From positions 91,554 to 150,936 of the forward strand of contig JAADYX010000159.1 of NCBI GenBank assembly GCA_010092885.1: a stretch of 59,383 nucleotides of DNA, read 5' to 3'. Below the pieces are notes generated by a model. It made no database searches, had not been told where the DNA came from, and worked only from the letters and a program-made list of their open reading frames with translations. Position 1 is the first letter of the stretch. The number at the start of each line of letters is the position of its first letter. A program made the translations under genes and the position numbers. This DNA is from Chloroflexota bacterium (GTDB taxonomy: Bacteria > Chloroflexota > Anaerolineae > Aggregatilineales > UBA3940). Below are positions 42,121 through 51,396 of this stretch, piece after piece.

Positions 42121-43305
42121 TCAGGAGACGGCAGTCTCCGATTGTTCAATCGGGCGGCCGATCATCTCGCGCGCAGAATCCACTTCACCGAACGTGTTCC
42201 ACAGCAGCACCCCGCGCACTGTATCATCGGGATCCGTGTAGAAGATCCAGCCTTTTTCATCCGGCTCCTCCCAGCGGATCGTCGTGTGCAGCGCTGAGTC
42301 GATTTCGCCAACGGCCTCATACCCCATGTCAAAGATATCCGAGTAGAAGAACGGCAGATAGTCGTAGGTGTTCTCTTCACCAGCCATGTTGCGTCCGGCC
42401 ATTTCGCCCTGCTGATTGGCGTTGTCTTCATGCTCCACGCGAATGCGCTTATTCAACGCCGGATTGAAGAAGTTGGCCACATCACCTGCTGCGTAGATGC
42501 TCGGATCTGAAGTGCGCAAGTGGCCGTCAACCTGTATGCCGTTGTCAACCTCCAGCCCGATATTCTCCGCGAGTTCGGTGTTGGGCTCAATACCGATGCC
42601 GACGATCACGCCGTCGACCTCAAGCGTTTCGCCATCATCCAACGTGACCAGGTAACCACGCCCACGCGGCTTGATGTCTTTAACGGTCTGTTTGGCGCGA
42701 ATGTTCACCCCCTTTTCCTCGTATACCGTCGTGATATGGGAGGCTAACTCCTCCGGAAAGACGAGGCCGCCAATGTGGTCCTCAGGGAAGATGGTTGTCA
42801 CCTGCTTGCCATTCATGGCCAAGGACGCACTGACCTCCATGCCGATAAAACCTCCGCCGATCACGGCGAACCGGTCGCGGCTTTCGATAAGTTGGTCAAG
42901 GTGTTTGTAGTCGCCCAGAGTGCGATAGTAGATGACGTTGATCAGGTCGCCGTTATCGAATGGCAGCTGCCGCGGTGATCCACCTGTTGCCAGCAGCAGT
43001 GCGTCGTACGTATACTGCTGGCCGCGGTCGTCCACGGCGATTTTGTCAGTGCGGTTGACATCAACGATGTGCCGCCCCAAGAAGATCGTCACGCCTTCGC
43101 GATCGCCTGTGCCACGTTTTATGTCATCTATTTCGGTGTCTTCTTCGGTGAGCAGATCTTTGGAAAGCGGTGGCCGATCGTATGGCAGCCTGTTCTCCGC
43201 GCTGACGATTCCGATTGAGCCGCTCTCGTCCACAGCGCGGATACCCTCCACGGCTGCATCAGCGGTCATGCCGCCACCTACGATCACGTACTGAAAATCC
43301 GGCAT
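42121..43305 (-). CDS. FAD/NAD(P)H oxidoreductase, ferredoxin-reductase/AIF type
   Basis: A 394-residue pyridine-nucleotide oxidoreductase with two Rossmann folds: FAD-binding YVIVGGGMTADAAVEGI at residues 6-22 and NAD(P)H-binding FAVIGGGFIGMEVSASL near 146. The second FAD motif SIYAAGDVANF lies near 270. PYDRPPLSKDLL is typical of ferredoxin reductases for Rieske oxygenases and of AIF-like proteins. No redox-active CxxxxC is present. Its partner, a ferredoxin or Rieske protein, is not adjacent, so the electron acceptor is unknown. The ATG at 43305 has only a weak ribosome site. Confidence 0.87.
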   Translation of the reverse strand: MPDFQYVIVGGGMTADAAVEGIRAVDESGSIGIVSAENRLPYDRPPLSKDLLTEEDTEIDDIKRGTGDREGVTIFLGRHIVDVNRTDKIAVDDRGQQYTYDALLLATGGSPRQLPFDNGDLINVIYYRTLGDYKHLDQLIESRDRFAVIGGGFIGMEVSASLAMNGKQVTTIFPEDHIGGLVFPEELASHITTVYEEKGVNIRAKQTVKDIKPRGRGYLVTLDDGETLEVDGVIVGIGIEPNTELAENIGLEVDNGIQVDGHLRTSDPSIYAAGDVANFFNPALNKRIRVEHEDNANQQGEMAGRNMAGEENTYDYLPFFYSDIFDMGYEAVGEIDSALHTTIRWEEPDEKGWIFYTDPDDTVRGVLLWNTFGEVDSAREMIGRPIEQSETAVS

Positions 43306-43379
43306 AGTGTTCCCTATAGTCTCATGTCATTCGTTATTTTGACATTAAACAAGCCGGATCGGATCCGCGTTAACAGCGT

Positions 43380-44351
43380 CTATACATCCTGTTGGACCTC
43401 CCGGTAAGCGGCATGCTCACTCCCCTTCACCCGGTCAAAGGCGCGCTGCATCCACCGGGTGAAGGGTGTCCGCAGGTGGCTGTCCACCAGCATGGTCAAC
43501 GCAAGGATCTTCTGCCTGAATGGCGAATCACTACGCAGGAGAGCCGTAAGGTAAGGGCGTGCTTCGTCACGCCGGCCTGCCCGCCACAGCGACTCGGCGC
43601 GGTGCTTGCGCATGTAGCCAAAGGCCTCGCGGCGCCGGTGGGCAATCTCATCGGGCAGGTCGGGCTGTTCGTACACGCGGGTTATGATGCGCTCCCAATC
43701 TTCGGCAAACAGAACCGATTGGCTGACTGTCTTGCTCTCACCGTGCAGCCGGAAGCCCGCTCGCATGCCCGGCACATGGTGGGGGATAAACCCATTGAGT
43801 GCCATGCGCAGCCAGTATTCGGTATCCATCTGGTAGTGGAGAGTCTCGTCAAACAGCCCGATTGCCTCCTGAACCTCCCGCCGCCAAAAGCATCCCTGCT
43901 GCGGAATGACGAGTGTGTTTGTCAGTGCACGTTGCAGGTCGAAGGGCATGCCGTACACCGGATCGAGCCGGTCACCCGCCTCATCGATGAACCACAGATC
44001 CCCGTATGAGGATGGCACTTCAGGGTGCGCAGCAAAGTGCGCCACAACCTCCCTGATCACACCGGGCAGCAGGATGTCATCCGAATTGAGGTAGGTGAGG
44101 ATCTGACCGTTCGCCCGCCTGAGCCCTTTGTTGATCGCATCCGATTGGCCCCGATCCGGCTCTGAAATCCACGTAAGCCGCGGATCGTCGACCGAACGCA
44201 GCACATCAAGCGTGGAGTCGGTTGAGCCGCCATCCATCACAATGTGCTCGATGTGCGGGTAGTCCTGCTCAAGGACACTCTCCAGGGTGGCACCGATGAA
44301 TGCTCCCTGATTGAACGATGGCGTGACGACTGAGACAAGCGGCCCGGTCAT
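43380..44351 (-). CDS. Glycosyltransferase family 2
   Basis: A 323-residue GT-A glycosyltransferase. The start MTGPLVSVVTPSFNQGAF leads to MDGGSTDSTLDVL and the metal-binding YLNSDDILLP near residue 90. MDTEYWLRM (around 180-190) supplies the downstream acidic/Trp element seen in many family 2 enzymes. The C-terminus (about 225-323) is helical and may contact membrane or partners. The ATG at 44351 has GGGGAG upstream; the frame extends 36 bases further without support. It is divergent from the next glycosyltransferase across only 41 bases. Confidence 0.87.
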   Translation of the reverse strand: MTGPLVSVVTPSFNQGAFIGATLESVLEQDYPHIEHIVMDGGSTDSTLDVLRSVDDPRLTWISEPDRGQSDAINKGLRRANGQILTYLNSDDILLPGVIREVVAHFAAHPEVPSSYGDLWFIDEAGDRLDPVYGMPFDLQRALTNTLVIPQQGCFWRREVQEAIGLFDETLHYQMDTEYWLRMALNGFIPHHVPGMRAGFRLHGESKTVSQSVLFAEDWERIITRVYEQPDLPDEIAHRRREAFGYMRKHRAESLWRAGRRDEARPYLTALLRSDSPFRQKILALTMLVDSHLRTPFTRWMQRAFDRVKGSEHAAYREVQQDV

Positions 44352-44376
44352 GGTCTGCTCCCCGGATAGTGTGCGG

Positions 44377-44382
44377 TATAAT
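44377..44382 (+). promoter_or_regulatory. TATAAT -10 giving a leaderless glycosyltransferase mRNA
   Basis: A perfect TATAAT at 44377-44382 lies 10 bases before the ATG at 44393, so transcription should start almost at the start codon. No good -35 is seen. Confidence 0.45.
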
Positions 44383-44392
44383 GGCACGCGTG

Positions 44393-45316
44393 ATGCGCAT
44401 CTCTGTCATTATACCGACGTACAACCGTGCCCGGCTGGTTCAGGAAACGATCGCCAGCTTGTTGAGTCAGACTCGGATACCCGATGAGATCATCGTGGTG
44501 GATGACGGCTCAACGGATGATACGCCTGCGATTCTTCAACAGTACAGTGAGCCTGTTCGTGTGTTCAGCCAATCCAACCAGGGACGCTCAAACGCACGCA
44601 ACAGAGGCTTGCAGGCAGCCGAGGGCGATCTGATCACTTTTCTCGACTCTGACGACACGCTGCCACCAACCAGCATTGAAAAGCGTGAAGCGTATCTGGT
44701 GTCTCATCCGGAGATGCATGCCGTCTACTGTGATGTCGCCTACCAGAATGATGACCAGGAACTTGGCAGATTTTCGGCAATCCGGCCCGGACCGCGTCCT
44801 TCAGGCACTATCTTCGCTGAGTTGGCACGACACAACATGGTGGGGCCACCGGCAGCCGTCCTCTTCCGGGCGGCCTGTACACACGCCTTTCGCCCGGAGC
44901 ATGAACCCGTCGAGGACTACGATCTATGGCTGCGTATGGCGACTCAGTGCGCGTTCGGCTATCTGGGCGAACCTCTCGTCACCTATCGAGTCCACGCGGA
45001 TATGAGCACCCTCTCGGAGTCACAGGCCATGCAGGAGGCGATCATGCGCATCCATAATCAGACCGTGCAACGGCCCGCCTTCACTGCTCTGAGCCCCAAG
45101 CAGAAAGCGCGCATCCTTTGTTCACACGGTATCCTCTTTGCGGAATACGGACATATGGAGCCTGCCAGGCACCGGTTCCGCACAGCGATTGAAACGGCAC
45201 CATTCTATCCTGGTGGCAGCCTGCTCTTTACCGCTGGTCTGTTGGGCCGGAGCCTATTTCTGCGGATGATCAGGGCACGGCGCAGTCTGCGCGGCGATGT
45301 GAGTTGGGCATCATGA
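44393..45316 (+). CDS. Glycosyltransferase family 2
   Basis: A 307-residue GT-A enzyme: MRISVIIPTYNRARLVQETI, VVDDGSTDDTPAIL, NQGRSNARNRGL, and the metal motif FLDSDDTLPP near 88-97. EDYDLWLRMA near 188 is the catalytic-side motif. The last part contains a TPR-like helix and a hydrophobic stretch. An earlier ATG at 44381 would lie in the promoter, so 44393 is preferred. Its stop overlaps the next ATG (ATGA), so it is coupled to a family 4 glycosyltransferase. Confidence 0.88.
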   Translation: MRISVIIPTYNRARLVQETIASLLSQTRIPDEIIVVDDGSTDDTPAILQQYSEPVRVFSQSNQGRSNARNRGLQAAEGDLITFLDSDDTLPPTSIEKREAYLVSHPEMHAVYCDVAYQNDDQELGRFSAIRPGPRPSGTIFAELARHNMVGPPAAVLFRAACTHAFRPEHEPVEDYDLWLRMATQCAFGYLGEPLVTYRVHADMSTLSESQAMQEAIMRIHNQTVQRPAFTALSPKQKARILCSHGILFAEYGHMEPARHRFRTAIETAPFYPGGSLLFTAGLLGRSLFLRMIRARRSLRGDVSWAS

Positions 45317-46512
45317 GAATCCTTATTACGATCACCGGCTGCCCTCCCAGCGTCGGTGGTGCCCAGATCTATACGCACTATCTGGCGCGGCATCTGTCTG
45401 AACAAGGCCATACCGTACATATGGCCACACACTGGGACGAAACCCGTCATGACTGGCTGATGGGAACCACACTCCGCGCCCCGACCGAAGACAAAACGTA
45501 CGTGGTTGACGGCGTTCCGATCTACCGGTTGGGCCTGTCTCGGTCCCAAAAAGCGCGGCTTCTGCCAGCAGCAGTAAGCTACTACGCTCTGCAAGGGTGG
45601 GCCATCAACCAGATAGCTGCGATTCTCTTGGAGAAGCTGCATACATTGGGCACTAACTGGGATGTCGTACATAACGTGCGCATGGGTCGCGAGGGCCTCA
45701 GCTTTGCCTCACAGCAGTTCGCGCGGGAGATGGATGTGCCCTTTGTGCTTTCCCCGCTGCACCATCCCCGGTGGAGTGGCTGGCTGCATCGTCATTACCA
45801 TAGGCTCTACCGTTCAGCCGACGCCGTCATCGCCCTCACGAACGCCGAACGCGAGACGCTGTCGCAGCTTGGCGTTCCACCTGAGCGGATAACCGTTACC
45901 GGCATCGGGCCCGTATTGAGCGATAAGGCAGACGGCGGGCAGTTTCGTGCAGTCTACGGTTTACAGGAGCATCCCATCGTGCTTTTCCTCGGGCAGCACT
46001 ATGCATATAAGGGCATTGAAGCCCTTGTGGAAGCAGCCCCGCAGGTCTGGTCCGCTCACCCTAATGCACAGTTCGTGTTCGTCGGGCCGCCGACTCCGTC
46101 CTCAGGAGCCCTCTTTGAGAAACACGTCGACCCGCGTATTCACCGGTTGGGCACGGTTGACCTGCAAACGAAGACCGATGCCCTGGCCGCCTGTGACCTT
46201 CTATGTGTACCCTCTTCGCAGGAAAGCTTTGGTGGTGTATATGTAGAAGCGTGGACCATGGGCAAACCGGTCATCGGAGGCAGTGCCCCTGCCATCCAAA
46301 ATGTGATCACGCAAGGCAAGGACGGGTTCACCGTGGACCAGAATCCAGGGATGATAGCCAAGCATATTATCGCGCTGCTCAGCGACCATACTCTGCGCCA
46401 GCAGATGGGCAAAGCCGGTCAGCGGAAGGTCACGGAGAGGTACTCTTGGGAAAAGTTGGCTGCGCTTACGTTGGCGAGCTATTCGGTGGACACATCCAAG
46501 AACCCGGTATAG
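45313..46512 (+). CDS. Glycosyltransferase family 4
   Basis: A 399-residue GT-B glycosyltransferase. The N-terminal half opens MRILITITGCPPSVGGAQIY and contains HHPRWSGWLHRHY. The C-terminal half has FLGQHYAYKGIEALVEA (near 223), VPSSQESFGGVYVEAWTMG (near 303-321; the E-x7-E motif) and KPVIGGSAPAI. Sugar and acceptor are unknown. It begins by 4-base overlap with the family 2 gene, so both probably act on the same glycan. Confidence 0.9.
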   Translation: MRILITITGCPPSVGGAQIYTHYLARHLSEQGHTVHMATHWDETRHDWLMGTTLRAPTEDKTYVVDGVPIYRLGLSRSQKARLLPAAVSYYALQGWAINQIAAILLEKLHTLGTNWDVVHNVRMGREGLSFASQQFAREMDVPFVLSPLHHPRWSGWLHRHYHRLYRSADAVIALTNAERETLSQLGVPPERITVTGIGPVLSDKADGGQFRAVYGLQEHPIVLFLGQHYAYKGIEALVEAAPQVWSAHPNAQFVFVGPPTPSSGALFEKHVDPRIHRLGTVDLQTKTDALAACDLLCVPSSQESFGGVYVEAWTMGKPVIGGSAPAIQNVITQGKDGFTVDQNPGMIAKHIIALLSDHTLRQQMGKAGQRKVTERYSWEKLAALTLASYSVDTSKNPV

Positions 46513-46554
46513 ACTGGCACAAATGACAGACTTTGTTGAAGAGCAAACCTCTCT

Positions 46555-48210
46555 ATGACCCACGATTTTGTGATCATCGGCTCCGGTTTTGGTGGCAGCG
46601 TCTCGGCAATGCGCCTGACCGAAAAAGGCTACGATGTCCTGGTTTTGGAACGCGGCAGGCGCTTTGAGGATAAGGATTTCCCCAAGACCAATTGGAACAT
46701 CGCCAAGTTTCTATGGTTACCAGTGGCGCGCTGCTTTGGCATGCTGCAGTTCACGCTGCTTAATGGGGTGATGGCCATGCATTGGAGCGGGGTAGGGGGA
46801 GGCAGCATCGGGTATGCGAATGTGATGCTTGAGCCTTCCGATAAGCTGTTTGACAACCCCGCTTGGAACCGCATGGCTGACTGGAAACTGCTCCTGCGCC
46901 CTCACTTCGATACGGCCAAGCGCATGCTCGGCGTGACTCCAAATCCTAATCTGACTCCCGCTGATGATACGGTGCGGCAAATCGCTGAAGAGCTCGGCAC
47001 GGATGACACCTTCGCGCCGACGGATGTAGCCGTGTTCTTTGGAGAACCGGGCAAGACTGTGCCCGATCCGTATTTTGGTGGTGAAGGCCCGGATCGGGCC
47101 GGCTGTACGGCATGTGGAGGCTGCATGGTCGGCTGCCGGCATAACGCCAAAAACACCATGCTGAAGAACTATCTCTATTTTGCGGAGAAATGGGGAGCGG
47201 AGGTTCGGGCCAATGCTCAAGTCGTTGACATTGTGCCCCTGCCCGGTGAGCAACCAGATGGCGCGCGCTATGAGGTGGTCTATAAGAATCCGAAAGACCT
47301 TGTCGGGAAAGAAACGCGCATTCGCACGCGTGGAGTGGTCGTAGCTGCGGGCGCACTCGGCACGCTGAAACTGCTGTTCCACTGCCGCGATGTGTCTGGC
47401 TCGCTCAAGGATCTCTCGCCCCGGCTCGGTGATAGGGTCCGTACGAACAGCGAAGCGCTGCTCGGTGTGACCTCTTACGACCGCGAGACCGATTACTCAC
47501 GCGGGGTCGCGATCACATCTATTGTCAACGTGGACCCGATCACACATCTGGAACCCGTTCGCTACCCGGCGAAATCAGGCTTCATCCGGATGATCGCCGC
47601 CCCTTTGGTCACCATGGGCGAGGCGGGATTTCTGAAGCGAGTCCTGTCCACTCTGCTGGAAGGACTGCGGCGCCCGCTGGATTTTCTGCACGCTAAAGTG
47701 TTTGCGAACTGGGCTCAGCGCTCGACGATTATGCTTGTCATGCGTGCCGATGACACACAAATGCGGCTGCGTCCTGGCCGCAACATATTCACGTTTTTCC
47801 AGCGGGGGTTGGTCGCTCATCGTGACGCGGATCAACCAGTCGGCGGGGAGATGCCCATCGCGCATGACATCACACGGCGCTTTGCCGAAAAGACTAACGG
47901 CGTGCCACAGGCAGCTTTCAACGAAACACTCTTCAACATCCCCACAACCGCCCATATCCTTGGCGGGGTACCGTTTGGAGAAACGGCTGAAGACGGTGTG
48001 ATCGATCTGGCCTGTGAGGCACACAACTATCCTGGTTTGTTCGTCGTGGATGGCTCCATCATGCCGGGCAATCCAGGCGTGAACCCCACCCTGACTATTG
48101 TCGCGCTGGCGGAATATGCAATGAGCCGTATGCCCGTACGTGAAGGTTTCACACCATCGGTTCACCAACATATTCCGCAGCCTGCCGCCGCGGAGACTGA
48201 CCATGCCTGA
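46555..48210 (+). CDS. GMC-family oxidoreductase, cholesterol-oxidase-like
   Basis: A 551-residue FAD-dependent GMC oxidoreductase. The FAD-binding motif VIIGSGFGGSVSAMRL lies at residues 6-21. A short cysteine-rich insertion GCTACGGCMVGCRHNAKN (about 183-200) has the Cys spacing found in actinobacterial cholesterol/steroid oxidases. The C-terminal NPGVNPTLTIVALAEYA closes the FAD domain. The family oxidises alcohols, often sterols or sugars. It starts 42 bases after the glycosyltransferase, and its stop overlaps the next gene. The substrate is unknown; a glycolipid or terpenoid is one option. Confidence 0.87.
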   Translation: MTHDFVIIGSGFGGSVSAMRLTEKGYDVLVLERGRRFEDKDFPKTNWNIAKFLWLPVARCFGMLQFTLLNGVMAMHWSGVGGGSIGYANVMLEPSDKLFDNPAWNRMADWKLLLRPHFDTAKRMLGVTPNPNLTPADDTVRQIAEELGTDDTFAPTDVAVFFGEPGKTVPDPYFGGEGPDRAGCTACGGCMVGCRHNAKNTMLKNYLYFAEKWGAEVRANAQVVDIVPLPGEQPDGARYEVVYKNPKDLVGKETRIRTRGVVVAAGALGTLKLLFHCRDVSGSLKDLSPRLGDRVRTNSEALLGVTSYDRETDYSRGVAITSIVNVDPITHLEPVRYPAKSGFIRMIAAPLVTMGEAGFLKRVLSTLLEGLRRPLDFLHAKVFANWAQRSTIMLVMRADDTQMRLRPGRNIFTFFQRGLVAHRDADQPVGGEMPIAHDITRRFAEKTNGVPQAAFNETLFNIPTTAHILGGVPFGETAEDGVIDLACEAHNYPGLFVVDGSIMPGNPGVNPTLTIVALAEYAMSRMPVREGFTPSVHQHIPQPAAAETDHA

Positions 48211-49195
48211 GAAACGCCGCCTGACGCCTGAATACATTGCCTCCATGTGCGAACGTGCGTTCCCTGACCGGCCCAACCAACAGATCGCGGAAGTTCGGAT
48301 TCTCAACAGCCGCCAGCACGAGGTCACATCGTTCGAGCTGTGGTGGTTCACACCGGACGGGATCACCGACCACGAAGACCTCATCGCGCGCCGCTATGTG
48401 AGCACCGTGAGCTGGTGGCGGCCAGATGATCGGGGCAAAGCTCAGCGGGAGACAACCGTCACACGCTGGTTGGGTGAGACGGGGTTCCCTGTACCGAAGG
48501 TCTACACTCGGGAGTTCGGCGCCTATGGGGACGTCGTGCTCTTCGCCAGACTGCCCAATGATGACCCTATTGGGCGCAGCTCACGCCCGCTATCTGAGAC
48601 TATCGTGCCCTACATAGAGCCCTTTGCGCAGCGCCTGGCGGAGCTTCACAGTTTGAGCCCACCGGATGAAGTACGTCGCGTACTGCCCTGGGTAACCTTG
48701 CCTGGTGCGGTTGCGAACCTCTTCGCGGTGGCATCCCAACTGCACATACCGGAGCTCACAGAGGCAATCGATGGCCTGATGAGCCGCGCCTACGACGTGC
48801 AGGAGACCGAGCCGGTGGTCATCCACGGCGACTATCATTTCCTCAACGCGCTGATGAAAGATGGGCAGATCACGGGCATCATCGACTGGGAATACTGCGC
48901 TTTGGCCGATCCACGTTGGGATGTAGCCAACGTCTACAGCCAGCTGGTTGACTTCGGCGCACCGCAGGCAGCCAACCAATTTCTGCAGTTGTACATGGCA
49001 CAAACTGATACACAGTTCGGCGGGCCGCCGCTGTATAATGTTGTCGCCCCGCTACAGCAGTGGACGATCTCAGAGTGGATTGTGCAGCAGACCAGCGACG
49101 GGGATGAACCTGGTTTTGGCATGGCCGCTGAGTTGATCACGCTGCGCGATGTGCACAAGCGGCGTGCACTACGCGCCCTTCAGATGCTGGATTAG
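48203..49195 (+). CDS. Aminoglycoside phosphotransferase-fold kinase
   Basis: A 330-residue APH/choline kinase-like protein. The Brenner-type motif VIHGDYHFLNALMKDG (about 212-228) and the DFG-like IIDWEYCALADPRWDVA (about 232-248) are complete. The start MPEKRRLTPEYIASM overlaps the GMC stop by 8 bases and has GGAGAC upstream. The family phosphorylates small molecules, including aminoglycosides, macrolides, acyl-CoA or sugars; nothing shows a resistance role here. Confidence 0.85.
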   Translation: MPEKRRLTPEYIASMCERAFPDRPNQQIAEVRILNSRQHEVTSFELWWFTPDGITDHEDLIARRYVSTVSWWRPDDRGKAQRETTVTRWLGETGFPVPKVYTREFGAYGDVVLFARLPNDDPIGRSSRPLSETIVPYIEPFAQRLAELHSLSPPDEVRRVLPWVTLPGAVANLFAVASQLHIPELTEAIDGLMSRAYDVQETEPVVIHGDYHFLNALMKDGQITGIIDWEYCALADPRWDVANVYSQLVDFGAPQAANQFLQLYMAQTDTQFGGPPLYNVVAPLQQWTISEWIVQQTSDGDEPGFGMAAELITLRDVHKRRALRALQMLD

Positions 49196-49197
49196 CA

Positions 49198-49226
49198 GCG
49201 GAGCAGCCTCCGAGAGACCGCTCCGC
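49198..49226. terminator. Inverted repeat between convergent kinase and slipin genes
   Basis: GCGGAGC (49198-49204) and GCTCCGC (49220-49226) with a 15-base loop. No T-run; weak terminator. Confidence 0.35.
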
Positions 49227-49238
49227 ACCACAGGCTAT

Positions 49239-50039
49239 TTACTTGTTGTTCTCGTTTTCCTGCGCGATTGCGCGGGCCATCTTGGTGAACGAGTTAATCA
49301 CTTCCATGGGGACCGGGAAGATAAAGGTCTCGTTGTTTTCCGCTGCAACCTCATTGAGAACCTGTAGGTAGCGCAGCTGCATGGCGATTGGCTCACTGGC
49401 GATGGTGCCGGCCGCCTCAGCCAGCTGCTTGGAGGCCTGGAATTCACCCTCCGCATGGATGATCTTCGCGCGCTTCTCACGCTCAGCTTCGGCCTGGCGG
49501 GCCATGGCACGCTGCATTGTGAGCGGGAGCTCAACGTCCTTGATCTCAACGATGCTGACCTTAATGCCCCACGGTTCGGTAGCCTCGTCAACGATCTGGG
49601 CCAGCTTGTCATTGATGCGATCCCGTTCGGCGAGCAGTTCATCCAGCTCCGCCTCACCAATCACACTGCGCAAACTTGTCTGGGCCACCTGCCAGGTCGC
49701 GCGTCGGTAATCCTCAACCTCAACGACTGCATCACGTGGCTCTAAAACACGGAAGTATACTACTGCGTTCACCTTGACGGTCACGTTATCATACGTGATC
49801 GCTTCCTGTGTTGGCACGTCAAGGGTGACTACGCGCAGATCCACCTTTTGCGCTCTATCCACAAAGGGAATTAGCAGGACGACGCCCGGCCCTTTGACGC
49901 CGATCACACGGCCCAACCGAAAGACAACCAGTCGTTCGTATTCCTGGACGATTCGAATAGCGGACGTGATGATCGATCCCCCGCCCAACAGTCCGGCAAT
50001 AGCCAGACAGGCGGCAATAGTTCCGATGCCTTCAAACAT
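49239..50039 (-). CDS. Slipin/stomatin-like SPFH protein
   Basis: A 266-residue slipin. One N-terminal membrane segment (about 7-30), then the stomatin-type SPFH domain: [29 protein letters not shown] (about 34-62), [25 protein letters not shown] and [21 protein letters not shown], then a C-terminal oligomerisation part ending in [11 protein letters not shown]. Slipins form membrane rings and often act with a membrane protease (NfeD/STOPP). A possible partner, an M50-like protease gene, lies divergently across 157 bases, though no NfeD is seen. The promoter lies about 90 bases upstream. Confidence 0.92.
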   Translation of the reverse strand: MFEGIGTIAACLAIAGLLGGGSIITSAIRIVQEYERLVVFRLGRVIGVKGPGVVLLIPFVDRAQKVDLRVVTLDVPTQEAITYDNVTVKVNAVVYFRVLEPRDAVVEVEDYRRATWQVAQTSLRSVIGEAELDELLAERDRINDKLAQIVDEATEPWGIKVSIVEIKDVELPLTMQRAMARQAEAEREKRAKIIHAEGEFQASKQLAEAAGTIASEPIAMQLRYLQVLNEVAAENNETFIFPVPMEVINSFTKMARAIAQENENNK

Positions 50040-50131
50040 GGGCTGTTGTCTCCTTTTGGTGGCGTCAACCAGCAGCTTTGACCCCAGTCTATCACCGCGA
50101 TTGCGTAAGGCCGAACTGCCGATGTGAACCC

Positions 50132-50161
50132 ATTATAGCGGAAAGACGCACGCAATGGTAA
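50132..50161 (-). promoter_or_regulatory. Slipin promoter
   Basis: Minus-strand TTACCA (50161-50156) and TATAAT (50137-50132), 18 bases apart. The leader to the slipin ATG is about 85 bases. No good rightward promoter for the M50-like gene was seen in this gap. Confidence 0.5.
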
Positions 50162-50196
50162 GTTGACGGCAGCATTTTGATCCAGGCGAGTTTGCA

Positions 50197-51015
50197 ATGC
50201 TCTTAGACGCACTCCAGCTGCAGATCCTATTCCTTGTGGCACTGCTGCTGCCGCTCATCGTCCAGATGCTGGTCCTATATGTGATCAGCCGCGCTCTATG
50301 GAACCTGGCTCAACGCCGATATGGTCGTGGCATCTGGGCGGCGCTGGCAGTTGTTGGCGTATCAATGCATGAGTTAAGCCATGCAGCCGCCTTTCTGGTA
50401 ACGGGTGCAGGCGTCCGGCGGATGGTCCTGTTCAAACCGCGTGGGCTGCCTGATTATGGCAGTGCTACCGGTGTCGTGGTTCCCCAACGCGAACCCTCGG
50501 TAATAGGGCGAGCACTGGCTTCAATTGCACCCTTCTTTGGCTGTTCGCTGGCTGCTTATCTGGTGCTGCGGCTGCTGCTGCCTGATATTGCACTGGAAAC
50601 ACAGTTGGCAGAACTGACCCTCACTGATTTACAGAGTGAGGGTCTGCTGCCCGCTGTGGGGGTGGTGCTGGGTGCTTTTCTCAACGGAACACTAGATGCC
50701 ATATTCCAGCTGGACCCATTCGATCCGCGCACCTACCTGGCCCTGTATCTGGGTGCTTCCCTGGGATTAGGGGCTGCTCCCAGCCGCGATGATCTCAAGC
50801 TGTTCTTCCCCGCGCTGTTGGCAGTGCTTGCGCTGCTGTTTCCGATCTTTGTGTTGGTACAGGGGGCAGGCACATCGGCAGCGGCTTTTGACCTGGTGAG
50901 GTCGATCTTAGGGCGGGGGCTGCTGATCGTCAATACAGCTCTGGTCTACGCCGTGGTGTTCAGCCTGATCGCGCTGGCATTGATGGCGATGCTGGCATTG
51001 ATGCTGCGCCGCTGA
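50197..51015 (+). CDS. M50-like membrane metalloprotease
   Basis: A 272-residue integral membrane protein with about six hydrophobic segments. SMHELSHAAAFLVTGA (about 56-71) contains an HELSH zinc motif (HExxH) at the end of the second segment, as in the M50/M50B peptidases that cleave substrates in or near the membrane. The NPDG-like second zinc motif of classic S2P is not obvious; FNGTLD near 165 is a candidate. No PDZ domain. It is tail to tail with the SHOCT-like gene without a spare base. Function is inferred from the zinc motif and topology. Confidence 0.7.
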   Translation: MLLDALQLQILFLVALLLPLIVQMLVLYVISRALWNLAQRRYGRGIWAALAVVGVSMHELSHAAAFLVTGAGVRRMVLFKPRGLPDYGSATGVVVPQREPSVIGRALASIAPFFGCSLAAYLVLRLLLPDIALETQLAELTLTDLQSEGLLPAVGVVLGAFLNGTLDAIFQLDPFDPRTYLALYLGASLGLGAAPSRDDLKLFFPALLAVLALLFPIFVLVQGAGTSAAAFDLVRSILGRGLLIVNTALVYAVVFSLIALALMAMLALMLRR

Positions 51016-51387
51016 CTACTCGACGAAGATTTCCAGCTTTTCGCCCTGCTCAATATCTTCAACGTCGATTACTTTGCCCCGCACCCCACTGCTGATCTTG
51101 TTCATCACTTTGTTGAGGTCGACACCATCCAGCTCAGGCGCAAATTTGGCACCCATTCGCATACCGACATCCACCAGCGTGATCGGTATGACAACATTGG
51201 CCAGAATACGCCCGCTATCCAGATCCGTCAGCCGAACGCGCATGGCTGACGGCGGCGCTTTTCCACCTTCACTGGTCTGGTTCAGGGCCGGGCTGAGCGC
51301 TTGGAGTAGGGCGGCGGCCTCTTCAGCCGTGATCTTGCCCTCAGCCACCATAGCCAGAATCCTGCGACGTTCTTCACTACCCGTCAT
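51016..51387 (-). CDS. Small protein with N-terminal SHOCT-like module
   Basis: A 123-residue protein. Residues 5-28 (ERRRILAMVAEGKITAEEAA plus LLQA) form the SHOCT-like two-helix module found at the N-terminus of YvlB/LiaX-type proteins. The rest is a small beta-rich domain ending IEQGEKLEIFVE. The same module occurs at the C-termini of the two proteins encoded further upstream in the run. It lies 9 bases after the GNAT gene. The role is probably protein-protein contact in envelope stress, by analogy only. Confidence 0.75.
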   Translation of the reverse strand: MTGSEERRRILAMVAEGKITAEEAAALLQALSPALNQTSEGGKAPPSAMRVRLTDLDSGRILANVVIPITLVDVGMRMGAKFAPELDGVDLNKVMNKISSGVRGKVIDVEDIEQGEKLEIFVE

Positions 51388-51396
51388 GGGGTTCTC

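Noticed and set aside
48203-49195. Antibiotic resistance gene
   Set aside because: The APH fold is used for many small-molecule kinases and no mobile or resistance context is present.
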